Assembly: GCA_024638355.1 (NCBI GenBank)
Contig: JAHEKO010000004.1
Location: 1 to 10,144 of the forward strand
From: Acidobacteriota bacterium
GTDB taxonomy: Bacteria; Acidobacteriota; Thermoanaerobaculia; Multivoradales; JAHEKO01
DNA length: 10,144 nt
Direction of reading: 5' to 3'
Shown piece by piece: positions 1 through 6,184 of the stretch. Numbering within the stretch: position 1 is the first letter of the stretch; the number at the start of each line of letters is the position of its first letter. The position numbers were made by a program, and so were the translations under genes. The notes under the pieces are model-generated. The model was given only the letters and a program-made list of their open reading frames with translations. It was not told the origin of the DNA and ran no database searches.

Positions 1-998
1 TCGGCACGCTGCTGCGCAGCGCCGAGCTCGTCGATCAGCTGACCCGCCGCACCGAGAACATGGCGATCATCGAAGCCCTTGGCGCCTGTCTCGCGGCCGG
101 CGAGCTGCACCAGGAGCACCTCGATCAGGCGATCGACGGCGCCCTCGCTTCGACACGCAGCGACGACGCCCTGCTCGTGCTGATCGGCGCGCCGGGCGAG
201 CCGGTCAGCATCAACGTCCGCGGCGACCGACCCGACGAGCTGCGCGCACTCGCCACTGAGCTGACCGAGGCGATGGCCCGAGACGGAGATCCAGGCCCTC
301 TCGGCGGGTGCTCGCTCTTCGAGCCCTTCTGGGCCGATCTGGTGCCCGCCTCCGAGGCTCACCGCGAGCGGCGCGAGGTCGGGTTCCTGGCCGTGCGGCG
401 GCACCGCGAGCAGCCCTACGACAATGCCGACCGGTCGTTCTTCCGCGCCCTGGCCCACCTCCTCTCGGGCGCCCTCGTCCGCCTCGACTACTTCACCCGG
501 GCGGCCGAGGATCCGCTCACCGAAACCGGCTCGCGGCTCGCCCTGCAGCTCAGCCTCGACAAGGCCCGGGCCAACGCTCTCGAGACCGGGCGGACGTTCT
601 CCGTCATTCTGGTCGACGTCGACCGCTTCAAGGAGATCAACGACCTTCACGGCCATCTCGTCGGCGACGAGGTGCTGCGCGGCGTCGCCGGCCTGCTGCG
701 CTCCCGCCTGCGCTCCGCCGACTCCGTCGCCCGTTACGGTGGCGACGAGTTCGTCCTCATCCTGCCGGCTACCGAAGGCCCCGAAGCCGCCCATCTCGCC
801 GAAGAGCTGCGCGCGCTGGCCGCCGGCCGGAGATTCACCAGCCAGCAGCTCGAGATCTCGCTCTCGATGGGTGTCTCCAGCTACGCCCTCGACGCCTCGG
901 ACTTCGGCACGGTGCTGCGCAAGGCCGACGAAGCGCTTTACCGGTCGAAGGCGGAAGGTCGGAATCGGGTCACCCTGGAGGGGACGGACCGATCCTGA
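1..998 (+). CDS. GAF-GGDEF diguanylate cyclase, 5' end outside window
   Basis: Probably makes cyclic di-GMP from two GTP in response to a signal sensed by its GAF domain. The frame is open from base 3 with no stop, and the residues before the first ATG (base 60) read as a linker helix (LVDQLTRRTENMAIIEALG), so I treat the gene as 5'-partial and that ATG as internal. Numbering from that Met, a degenerate GAF domain covers about 1-140, ending in a typical GFLAVRR...YDNADRSFF helix region. The GGDEF domain covers about 148-308. The signature GGDEF is at residues 227-231 and the RxxD inhibitory I-site (RSAD) at 218-221, exactly five residues upstream, so an active, product-inhibited cyclase is expected. 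FKEIND, GH and the closing GRNRV are also present. The opening motif is DPLTETGSR instead of the usual DxLTGLPNR. No EAL domain follows. It converges with the next gene. Family call is firm; the sensed signal is unknown. Confidence 0.9.
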   Translation, partial: GTLLRSAELVDQLTRRTENMAIIEALGACLAAGELHQEHLDQAIDGALASTRSDDALLVLIGAPGEPVSINVRGDRPDELRALATELTEAMARDGDPGPLGGCSLFEPFWADLVPASEAHRERREVGFLAVRRHREQPYDNADRSFFRALAHLLSGALVRLDYFTRAAEDPLTETGSRLALQLSLDKARANALETGRTFSVILVDVDRFKEINDLHGHLVGDEVLRGVAGLLRSRLRSADSVARYGGDEFVLILPATEGPEAAHLAEELRALAAGRRFTSQQLEISLSMGVSSYALDASDFGTVLRKADEALYRSKAEGRNRVTLEGTDRS

Positions 999-1011
999 AG
1001 CGCGCCGCGGC

Positions 1012-1048
1012 TCGGCAACCACGAACCCGTGCGCGCTTGTCTTGCCGA
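1012..1048. terminator. Inverted repeat between convergent genes, possible bidirectional terminator
   Basis: The 57-bp gap between the two convergent stops holds a 7-bp inverted repeat, TCGGCAA at 1012-1018 and TTGCCGA at 1042-1048. A smaller hairpin, CACG-AACC-CGTG (1020-1031), lies inside it. There is no T-run on either side, so it is not a classical intrinsic terminator. Its position between two stops is the main reason to note it. Confidence 0.3.
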
Positions 1049-1055
1049 CGGTGTT

Positions 1056-3395
1056 CTACTCCGCCGGCGACTCCTCCGCCGGAAACAGCGCCGCCAGGAT
1101 GTCGTCGTGCTGGCCGCGCCAGCCGCCCCAGCCGGGGGAGTAGTCGGCAACCTGCTCGACGGCGTTGACGCCGGCGGAGCGGAGCGCCGCGAGGATCTCG
1201 CGCGAAGCGTCGTCGGCGCGGCGGCCGGCGCCGAGGTCGTAGTCGTGGTTGCTCCAGACAACGTAGACCTGCTTCGGCTTGGCGCCCTCGGCGGCGATCA
1301 TCTCGGGCAGGAGATCCTGCGCCGGCGGGATCGGGTAGTAGCTCTGCGCCGCGGCCTGCGCGAAGACGTCTGGATGCCGGAACGACGCGTAGAGGGCGGC
1401 GACCCCGGCCGAGCCCGGGCCGAGGATCGCCCGATTCTCGCCGTCGGTCTTGTAGTGCTTGTCGATGTGCGGCAGCAGCTCCTCGACCAGGAAGCGGTTG
1501 TAGCCGTCGGCCTTGTCGCCGCCGTACTCCGCCGCCTCGACCCGCGGCACGAACACCGCGATCAGCGGCGCCACGCTCGCGCCCACCAGGTTGTCGAGGG
1601 TGTTGCGCATCAGGCCGCCGCGCAGCAGGTTATCGCCGTGGTTGACGATGAGCACGGGGTAGCGCTCCTCCGAGCCGGCGTAGCCGGCCGGCCGCCAGAC
1701 CCTGAGCTCGCGGGTGTTGTCGAGGATCTCGGAGTGGAACGGGAAGCTGTCGAGCTCGCCGCGAGCGGCGTCCTCGGCGGGCGCCTCGAGATGGGGCGAC
1801 GCCGGCCACTCGGGCATGCGCAGCTCGGAGGCGACGGCAAACCCCATGTCCACGGAGTACGGGTTCCGGGGATCAGGCGCCGGCTGACCGTAGTCGACGG
1901 TGAAGCCGTAGGTGTACTGCGCCTTGGCGTCGAGCTCGACGCTACGGAAGAAGAGGTCGGTCCCGGCGACGCGGTAGAGCGCGAGCTCCTCGCCCTGTGG
2001 AGCGATGTCGCCGGAGACGCCGACGTCCGCCGCCTCTCCGCGCCACACGAAGTGCGCCAGATTGTCCTCGACCAGCGGCGCCGGCTCGATCTCCGCGAAC
2101 TTCTCGACTACCGCCGCCGCGCGCTCGCTTTCGGCGAGAGCCTCGACCGATTCGACCCAGCTGCCGAACGAGCCCTTGATGCGGTCCGACACGTCGACGA
2201 CGGCAAGTCGCGGCGCGAGGTCGCTGTCGACGCGTACCGCGGCCATCCGCTCGAGGTTGCGCACCACGAACATGCCGCCGGTGAAGCTCGGGAAGGCGTA
2301 CCCGCCCCGGTCGAGCACCGGCAGCCGGGTCAGCTCGCGGTATTCCTCGGGCGTCGCCGCGAAGAGCACCAGGTCGCCCTTGTTGCCGACGCTCGCCAGA
2401 ACGCCGCCGACCGCCGAGATCGCCCGGCCTGCCGGCGGCCGCGAGCGCCACAGAATCTCGCCCGACTCGGCGCTGGCGCACGTCAGGAACCGGCCGGTGT
2501 AGCCGTAGAGATGGTCGCCGACGCTGACCGGCACGGCGAGGGCGTTGCCGAACACGTTGCTCGACCAGAGCTCCTCGGCGCCCTCGGCGTCGACCCGGTA
2601 CATCGTCGAACCGTTGCCCAGCCAGAGGAGCATGCGATCGCCACCGGCCGGCACCATGTGCGCGGTCCGCTCGCGACGCTCTCCCTCGGTGTGCTGGAAC
2701 TGCCAGAGGCGCTCGCCGGTCTCCGGGTCGAGCGCCTGGACGAATCGGTCGGTCGGCGCGATCAGCACCGGCCGGTCGGCTGCCTCGAAGAGGGCCGGCG
2801 TCTGATAGCTGGCGTCGTCGTCGCCGGCGGTCCATTCCGGCTCGCCGGTCGCGGCGTCGAAGGCCGTGATGGCGTGACCTGCGCCGCCCGTCAGAACGAC
2901 GACCCGCTCGCCGACCGCGATCGGCGAGGTGGTGTAGCCGTAAGGGGGCTCGGTGGAGTCCTCTTCGCCGAGGTCGCGGCGCCAGACCAGGCCGCCGTCG
3001 TCGAGATCGAGCGCCACCAGCTGGCCGAACGGGCCGAGAGCGTGCACCCGATCGCCGGAGATCGCGGGCGTCGAGAGGGGCCCGTCGTCCGAACCGTCGT
3101 GCCCGGCGTATTTCTCGCCCAGCTCGTAGCGCCAGAGCTCGTCGCCGCTCTCGAGGTCGAAGGCCGCCACCACGTCGACCTCGCCGCTGGTGAAGAGGGT
3201 GACCGCCTTGCCGCCGGCGATCGACACGTTCGAGTACCCGGAGCCGAGATCCCGGTCCCACACCAGCTCCATCCCGAAGTCGCCGGCCGGCAACGAGCCC
3301 TCGGGGTCGGCCCAGAAGTCGGTCTGGGCGAGCGCCGCTCCGGTGATGGCGATTGCGATCGTGCAGAAGACGGTGATCAAGTGTCTGGCGCTCAT
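1056..3395 (-). CDS. Exported PQQ-like beta-propeller fused to an enterochelin-esterase-like domain (779 aa)
   Basis: No known function can be assigned to the whole protein. Residues 1-23 are a Sec signal peptide with an ALA|Q cleavage site, so it is secreted or periplasmic. About 45-400 form a PQQ-like propeller: at least six blades show the pattern A-x-D-x-x-[ST]-G-E-x-x-W, with blade tryptophans at 88, 137, 188, 231, 277 and 316. About 440-515 resemble the N-terminal E-set domain of Fes-type esterases (FVWRGEAADV, then AGTDLFF, then PDPRNPYSVD). About 550-771 are an alpha/beta-hydrolase of the esterase D/enterochelin esterase type (LDNLVG, FLVEELLPHID, AALYASFRHPD). The nucleophile elbow expected as G-x-S-x-G-G reads G659-P-G661-S-A-G664, putting Gly where the Ser should be. 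The expected G-G-H-D-W reads Y-S-P754-G-W, so the His also appears lost. It may be a binding or scaffold protein, or use shifted residues. A good ribosome binding site supports the ATG at 3395. It diverges from the molybdenum hydroxylase genes. Confidence 0.85.
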   Translation of the reverse strand: MSARHLITVFCTIAIAITGAALAQTDFWADPEGSLPAGDFGMELVWDRDLGSGYSNVSIAGGKAVTLFTSGEVDVVAAFDLESGDELWRYELGEKYAGHDGSDDGPLSTPAISGDRVHALGPFGQLVALDLDDGGLVWRRDLGEEDSTEPPYGYTTSPIAVGERVVVLTGGAGHAITAFDAATGEPEWTAGDDDASYQTPALFEAADRPVLIAPTDRFVQALDPETGERLWQFQHTEGERRERTAHMVPAGGDRMLLWLGNGSTMYRVDAEGAEELWSSNVFGNALAVPVSVGDHLYGYTGRFLTCASAESGEILWRSRPPAGRAISAVGGVLASVGNKGDLVLFAATPEEYRELTRLPVLDRGGYAFPSFTGGMFVVRNLERMAAVRVDSDLAPRLAVVDVSDRIKGSFGSWVESVEALAESERAAAVVEKFAEIEPAPLVEDNLAHFVWRGEAADVGVSGDIAPQGEELALYRVAGTDLFFRSVELDAKAQYTYGFTVDYGQPAPDPRNPYSVDMGFAVASELRMPEWPASPHLEAPAEDAARGELDSFPFHSEILDNTRELRVWRPAGYAGSEERYPVLIVNHGDNLLRGGLMRNTLDNLVGASVAPLIAVFVPRVEAAEYGGDKADGYNRFLVEELLPHIDKHYKTDGENRAILGPGSAGVAALYASFRHPDVFAQAAAQSYYPIPPAQDLLPEMIAAEGAKPKQVYVVWSNHDYDLGAGRRADDASREILAALRSAGVNAVEQVADYSPGWGGWRGQHDDILAALFPAEESPAE

Positions 3396-3402
3396 TCGTG
3401 GG

Positions 3403-3409
3403 TCTCCTT
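3403..3409 (-). promoter_or_regulatory. Ribosome binding site of the propeller/esterase-like gene
   Basis: On the minus strand AAGGAGA lies 7 bases before the ATG at 3395. This near-consensus Shine-Dalgarno sequence fixes the start and agrees with the signal peptide beginning there. Confidence 0.8.
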
Positions 3410-3429
3410 GGTTCTCGGCTCGAAGGTGG

Positions 3430-3445
3430 TCACGTGAGGTACGTG
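3430..3445. promoter_or_regulatory. Palindrome with repeated ACGTG core, possible operator
   Basis: TCACGTGA (3430-3437) is a perfect 8-bp palindrome. Its ACGTG core recurs at 3441-3445, nine bases on, each copy preceded by GGT within a few bases. It lies in the probable 5' leader of the minus-strand propeller gene and could bind a regulator. Short palindromes arise by chance, so support is weak. Confidence 0.2.
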
Positions 3446-3471
3446 TCGGACGCGGTGGATGTTTGAACCCG

Positions 3472-3485
3472 GCGGATCATACCGC
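3472..3485 (-). promoter_or_regulatory. Candidate -10 box for the propeller gene inside a short inverted repeat
   Basis: On the minus strand TATGAT (3481-3476) differs from the -10 consensus at one base. It sits between GCGG and CCGC arms (3472-3475 and 3482-3485). Transcription from it would give a leader of roughly 75 bases before the ATG at 3395. No convincing -35 box is visible at the expected distance. Confidence 0.3.
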
Positions 3486-3511
3486 TGGTCTCCCACCGTT
3501 CGCGCGACCGC

Positions 3512-3520
3512 AGTTATAGT
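3512..3520. promoter_or_regulatory. Near-symmetric -10 region, probable leaderless promoter for the hydroxylase operon
   Basis: AGTTATAGT reads as TATAGT on the plus strand (3515-3520) and as TATAAC on the minus strand (3518-3513), so it could serve both directions. On the plus strand it ends 8 bases before the ATG at 3529, which puts the expected transcription start at or beside the start codon. No Shine-Dalgarno sequence precedes that ATG, in contrast to the strong one before the next gene. Both facts fit a leaderless mRNA. No -35 box is recognisable on either strand. The leaderless start is inference from spacing. Confidence 0.4.
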
Positions 3521-3528
3521 GCCGAAGA

Positions 3529-4017
3529 ATGGCCAGACGCACTCTGTCCCTGCGGGTGAACGGCAAGCGTCGGCGGGTCTCGGTAGAGCCCGACGAGCCG
3601 CTTCTCTGGGTGCTGCGCGACGAGCTGCGGCTCACCGGCACCAAGTTCGGCTGCGGCCTCGGCCAGTGTGGCGCGTGCAAGGTGCTGATCGACGGCCGGC
3701 CGATCTGGTCGTGCATGACGCCGGTCGAGGCGGTCGCCGACGGTAGGGAGATCGTCACCATCGAAGGGCTCGGCCAGCCGGGCAATCTCTCCCCGGTACA
3801 GGAGGCCTTCAAGACGCACACCGCCTTCGGCTGCGGCTTCTGCACGCCGAGCATGATCATCGAAGCGACCGCGCTTCTCCGCGACACTCCGCGGCCGACC
3901 CGCGCCCAGATCGTCGCGCGGATGAACGGGCACCTCTGCCGCTGCGCCGCCTACCCCAACATCATCGCGGCCATCCAGTCGGCGGCCGCTAGCGGCGACG
4001 GCGGGGAGGAGGCCTGA
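3529..4017 (+). CDS. [2Fe-2S] subunit of a xanthine dehydrogenase-family molybdenum hydroxylase (IorA/CoxS type)
   Basis: Small electron-transfer subunit that carries electrons from the molybdenum centre of the partner encoded just downstream. At 162 aa it has the family's usual length and two-domain layout. An N-terminal plant-type ferredoxin domain binds one [2Fe-2S] cluster through Cys42, 47, 50 and 62 (CGLGQCGAC, then WSC). A C-terminal helical domain binds the second through Cys102, Cys105, Cys137 and Cys139 (CGFC, then CRC). All eight ligands are present. The usual QCGFCTPG reads G101-C-G-F-C-T-P-S, so the Gln normally next to the pterin is Gly. There is no signal peptide; in related systems this subunit crosses the membrane bound to its Tat-tagged partner. 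The stop overlaps the next ATG by one base (TGATG), so translation is probably coupled. The start lacks a ribosome binding site and looks leaderless. Family call is firm; the substrate is unknown. Confidence 0.95.
   Translation: MARRTLSLRVNGKRRRVSVEPDEPLLWVLRDELRLTGTKFGCGLGQCGACKVLIDGRPIWSCMTPVEAVADGREIVTIEGLGQPGNLSPVQEAFKTHTAFGCGFCTPSMIIEATALLRDTPRPTRAQIVARMNGHLCRCAAYPNIIAAIQSAAASGDGGEEA
4003..4012 (+). promoter_or_regulatory. Ribosome binding site of the molybdopterin subunit gene
   Basis: GGGGAGGAGG, inside the end of the iron-sulfur subunit gene, lies 4 bases before the ATG at 4017. It is a very strong Shine-Dalgarno sequence and supports this start, where the TGATG overlap and the Tat signal also begin. 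Confidence 0.75.
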
Positions 4018-6146
4018 TGGCCCTGAGCCGGCGGCGCTTCCTCTACGGGCTCGGCGGGACCGGTCTGATCTTCGTTTTCGACCTCTCCTGCGCGCGGGAG
4101 ACGCCCACCCCGCCGGTGCTTCTGCCGGCCGAAGGCGACGACGAGGAAGCGCTGGTCGCGGCCGCCACGAGCGCCAGGTTCGACTATCGCGGGTGGCTGG
4201 TGATCGCTGGCGACGGCACGGTGACCGCGCACACCGGCCGCATGGAGCTCGGCCAGGGCCTCAAGACAGTCCTCTACGACGTCATCTGTCAGGCCTTCGA
4301 GCTGCCGCGCGAGAAAGTCGAGCTGATCATGGGCGACACCGCGCTCTGCCCGAACGACGGTCCGACCACCGGCAGCAACGCCACGCGCGGCGTCGCCTGG
4401 CGCTACTGGATGGCGTGCCACGCGGTGAAGAGCCGCCTGCTCGACGAAGCGGCGCGGCGCCTGTCGGTCGCTCGCGAGGAGCTCGTCTACCGCGCGGGCG
4501 AGATCTCCGTTCGCGACGGCACGCGCCGGCCGCTGGGCATCGGCCGCATCGGAACCGGCGTTCGCGAGCTGTCAGAGGCCGACCTCGAGTCCGCGGCCGG
4601 CGACCTGCCCAGCTACGTCGACAAGCAGAACCCCAGCGTCGAAGCCGAGGCCATCGTGACCGGCACCAAGCAATACGCCGGCGACGTGATGGCCGGCGAG
4701 TGCCTCTACGGAGCGTTCCTGCTGCCCGACTACCACGCGCCGCGCACCCGGCTTCTGAGTCTCGATCTCTCGCCGGCGGAGGAGGTCCCCGACGTCGTCA
4801 GGGTAGACCGGCTCGGCGATTCGGTGGCGGCCGTCGGTCGCACCTTCACCGCGGTGCAGAAGGCGCTCGCCGCGGTGGCGGCCGAGTGGCAAGCGCCGCC
4901 CTACCCACCCGACTTCGACAACGAGACGGAAATTCGCCGACGCAGGAAGCTCTCTCGCATGATTCGCGACAAGGGCGACGTCGAGGGCGCTCTGGCCGCA
5001 AGCGACCACGTGGTGACCGAGTCGTTCGTCACGCAGTACGCGACCCCGGCGCCGATCGAGACCCACACCGCGGTGGCCGCAGCGTCGCGGCGCGAGACGA
5101 CCGCCTGGGTCGCCACCCAGAATCCGTTTCAAGCCCGAGAGCGCATCGCGCGCACGCTCGAGGTTCCCGAGGAGCGGGTGCGGGTGGTCGGCATGCCGCC
5201 CGGCGGCGGCTTCGGCGAGAAGGCGAGCGGCAGCGTCGGCGATCGCGCGGCGGCGCTTTCGAGCCTCGTCGGAAAGCCGGTCAAGTTCGTCTACTCGCGC
5301 CGCGCGCACTTCCAGCAGGATCTGAAGTACAAGCACTCTGTGGTGCTCGACATCACCACCGGCGTGTCGAGCGAAGGCAAGATCCTGGTGCGGACGATCG
5401 ACTTCCACCAGGGTCACGGCAGGGGCACCCGCAAGCTCTACGAAGTCCCCGCGGAGCGGAGCCGGCTCTTCCGATCGGAGATCGGCGTCCAGAACGCCAT
5501 CATGCGCGGCACCAGCTACACCCAGACGATCTACGCGCTCGAGAGCCATACCGAGATGGTCGCGCGGTCGATCGGCCTCGACGCCATCGAGTTTCGTCGG
5601 CGCAACGTCTCCGAGTCCGCGTTCCTGCCGCTGCTCGACCGCTGTGCCGAGATGCTCGGCTACGGCGTCGACCTGCCGCCCGGCCGCGGTCACGGCTTCG
5701 GAATCTGCTACCACGGCGTCCATCAGTACGCCGTGGTCGGCGCCGAGGTCGCGGTCGACCGGACGACGGGCGAGATCACGGTGACGAAGCTCCGCGGCGC
5801 CTACGACATCGGCAAGGTGATGAACCGCAACACCGCCACGATGGGCATCAAGGGCGCGATGATCTGGGGGCTGAGCTACGCCCTTTTCGAAGAGGCTCGC
5901 TTCGACGCTCACCGGTCGCATATGGAGGCGTTCGCCGACTACCGGATACCTCGCTTCGCCGACATTCCGGAGATCGAGATCGACTTCCTCCAGACCCACC
6001 GGCCGGAAGTTCCGCGCGGCTGCGGCGAGGTGCCGGTGCCGCCGACCGTCGCGGCGATCTGCAACGCGGTCTACGACGCGACGGGCAGGCGTTTCTATAC
6101 CCTGCCGATGACGCCGGAGCGGGTGCGGACGGCGCTGTCGCGCTGA
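4017..6146 (+). CDS. Tat-exported molybdopterin-binding subunit of an IorB-type molybdenum hydroxylase (709 aa)
   Basis: Large catalytic subunit expected to hydroxylate a carbon of an aldehyde or N-heterocycle using water, passing electrons to the [2Fe-2S] subunit upstream. Residues 1-25 are a twin-arginine signal (SRRRFLYG, then a hydrophobic stretch), so the complex is probably folded in the cytoplasm and exported; Cys25 is a poor match to a lipobox. The layout is that of IorB, in which one molybdopterin segment precedes the hammerhead: MELGQG at 76-81, GDT at 106-108 and TTGSNATR at 117-124, then the aldehyde oxidase a/b hammerhead at about 208-291. Next come TQNPFQ, GGGFGEK (396-402) and RGTS (497-500). 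The catalytic Glu is E671 in GCGE near the C terminus. All the main active-site landmarks I know are there, so it should be active. Neither a FAD subunit nor a cytochrome c is encoded in the window, so the electron acceptor is unknown. The IorB label in this family does not establish isoquinoline as substrate. Confidence 0.92.
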   Translation: MALSRRRFLYGLGGTGLIFVFDLSCARETPTPPVLLPAEGDDEEALVAAATSARFDYRGWLVIAGDGTVTAHTGRMELGQGLKTVLYDVICQAFELPREKVELIMGDTALCPNDGPTTGSNATRGVAWRYWMACHAVKSRLLDEAARRLSVAREELVYRAGEISVRDGTRRPLGIGRIGTGVRELSEADLESAAGDLPSYVDKQNPSVEAEAIVTGTKQYAGDVMAGECLYGAFLLPDYHAPRTRLLSLDLSPAEEVPDVVRVDRLGDSVAAVGRTFTAVQKALAAVAAEWQAPPYPPDFDNETEIRRRRKLSRMIRDKGDVEGALAASDHVVTESFVTQYATPAPIETHTAVAAASRRETTAWVATQNPFQARERIARTLEVPEERVRVVGMPPGGGFGEKASGSVGDRAAALSSLVGKPVKFVYSRRAHFQQDLKYKHSVVLDITTGVSSEGKILVRTIDFHQGHGRGTRKLYEVPAERSRLFRSEIGVQNAIMRGTSYTQTIYALESHTEMVARSIGLDAIEFRRRNVSESAFLPLLDRCAEMLGYGVDLPPGRGHGFGICYHGVHQYAVVGAEVAVDRTTGEITVTKLRGAYDIGKVMNRNTATMGIKGAMIWGLSYALFEEARFDAHRSHMEAFADYRIPRFADIPEIEIDFLQTHRPEVPRGCGEVPVPPTVAAICNAVYDATGRRFYTLPMTPERVRTALSR

Positions 6147-6164
6147 GGAAGGATTCGATCGCGG

Positions 6165-6184
6165 AACGGCCCTTCAGGCCGGTT
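6165..6184. terminator. Small hairpin at the convergent junction
   Basis: CGGCC (6167-6171) and GGCCG (6177-6181) can pair across a 5-base loop, extendable by a few A-T pairs with one bulge. It straddles the 27-bp gap and the stop codon of the minus-strand gene. There is no T-run, so termination here is only a possibility. No other signal was seen between these genes. Confidence 0.22.

Noticed and set aside
60..62. ATG at base 60 as the true start of the GGDEF gene
   Set aside because: The frame is open to the window edge, and the preceding residues form a linker helix that continues smoothly into the GAF domain.
1029..3437. An 802-codon open frame on the plus strand opposite the propeller/esterase-like gene
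   Set aside because: It mirrors the real gene, is dominated by Arg/Ala/Val/Gly/Asp with no recognisable domain, and is explained by strong third-position GC. The minus-strand product has a signal peptide, ribosome binding site and clear domains.
3396..3528. A riboswitch or structured leader in the divergent region
   Set aside because: Only short palindromes are present; no conserved riboswitch core or extended hairpin series is visible in 133 bp.
4572..5999. A 475-codon minus-strand frame inside the molybdopterin subunit gene
   Set aside because: Opposite-strand shadow of a gene with every expected family motif; no ribosome binding site or domain of its own.
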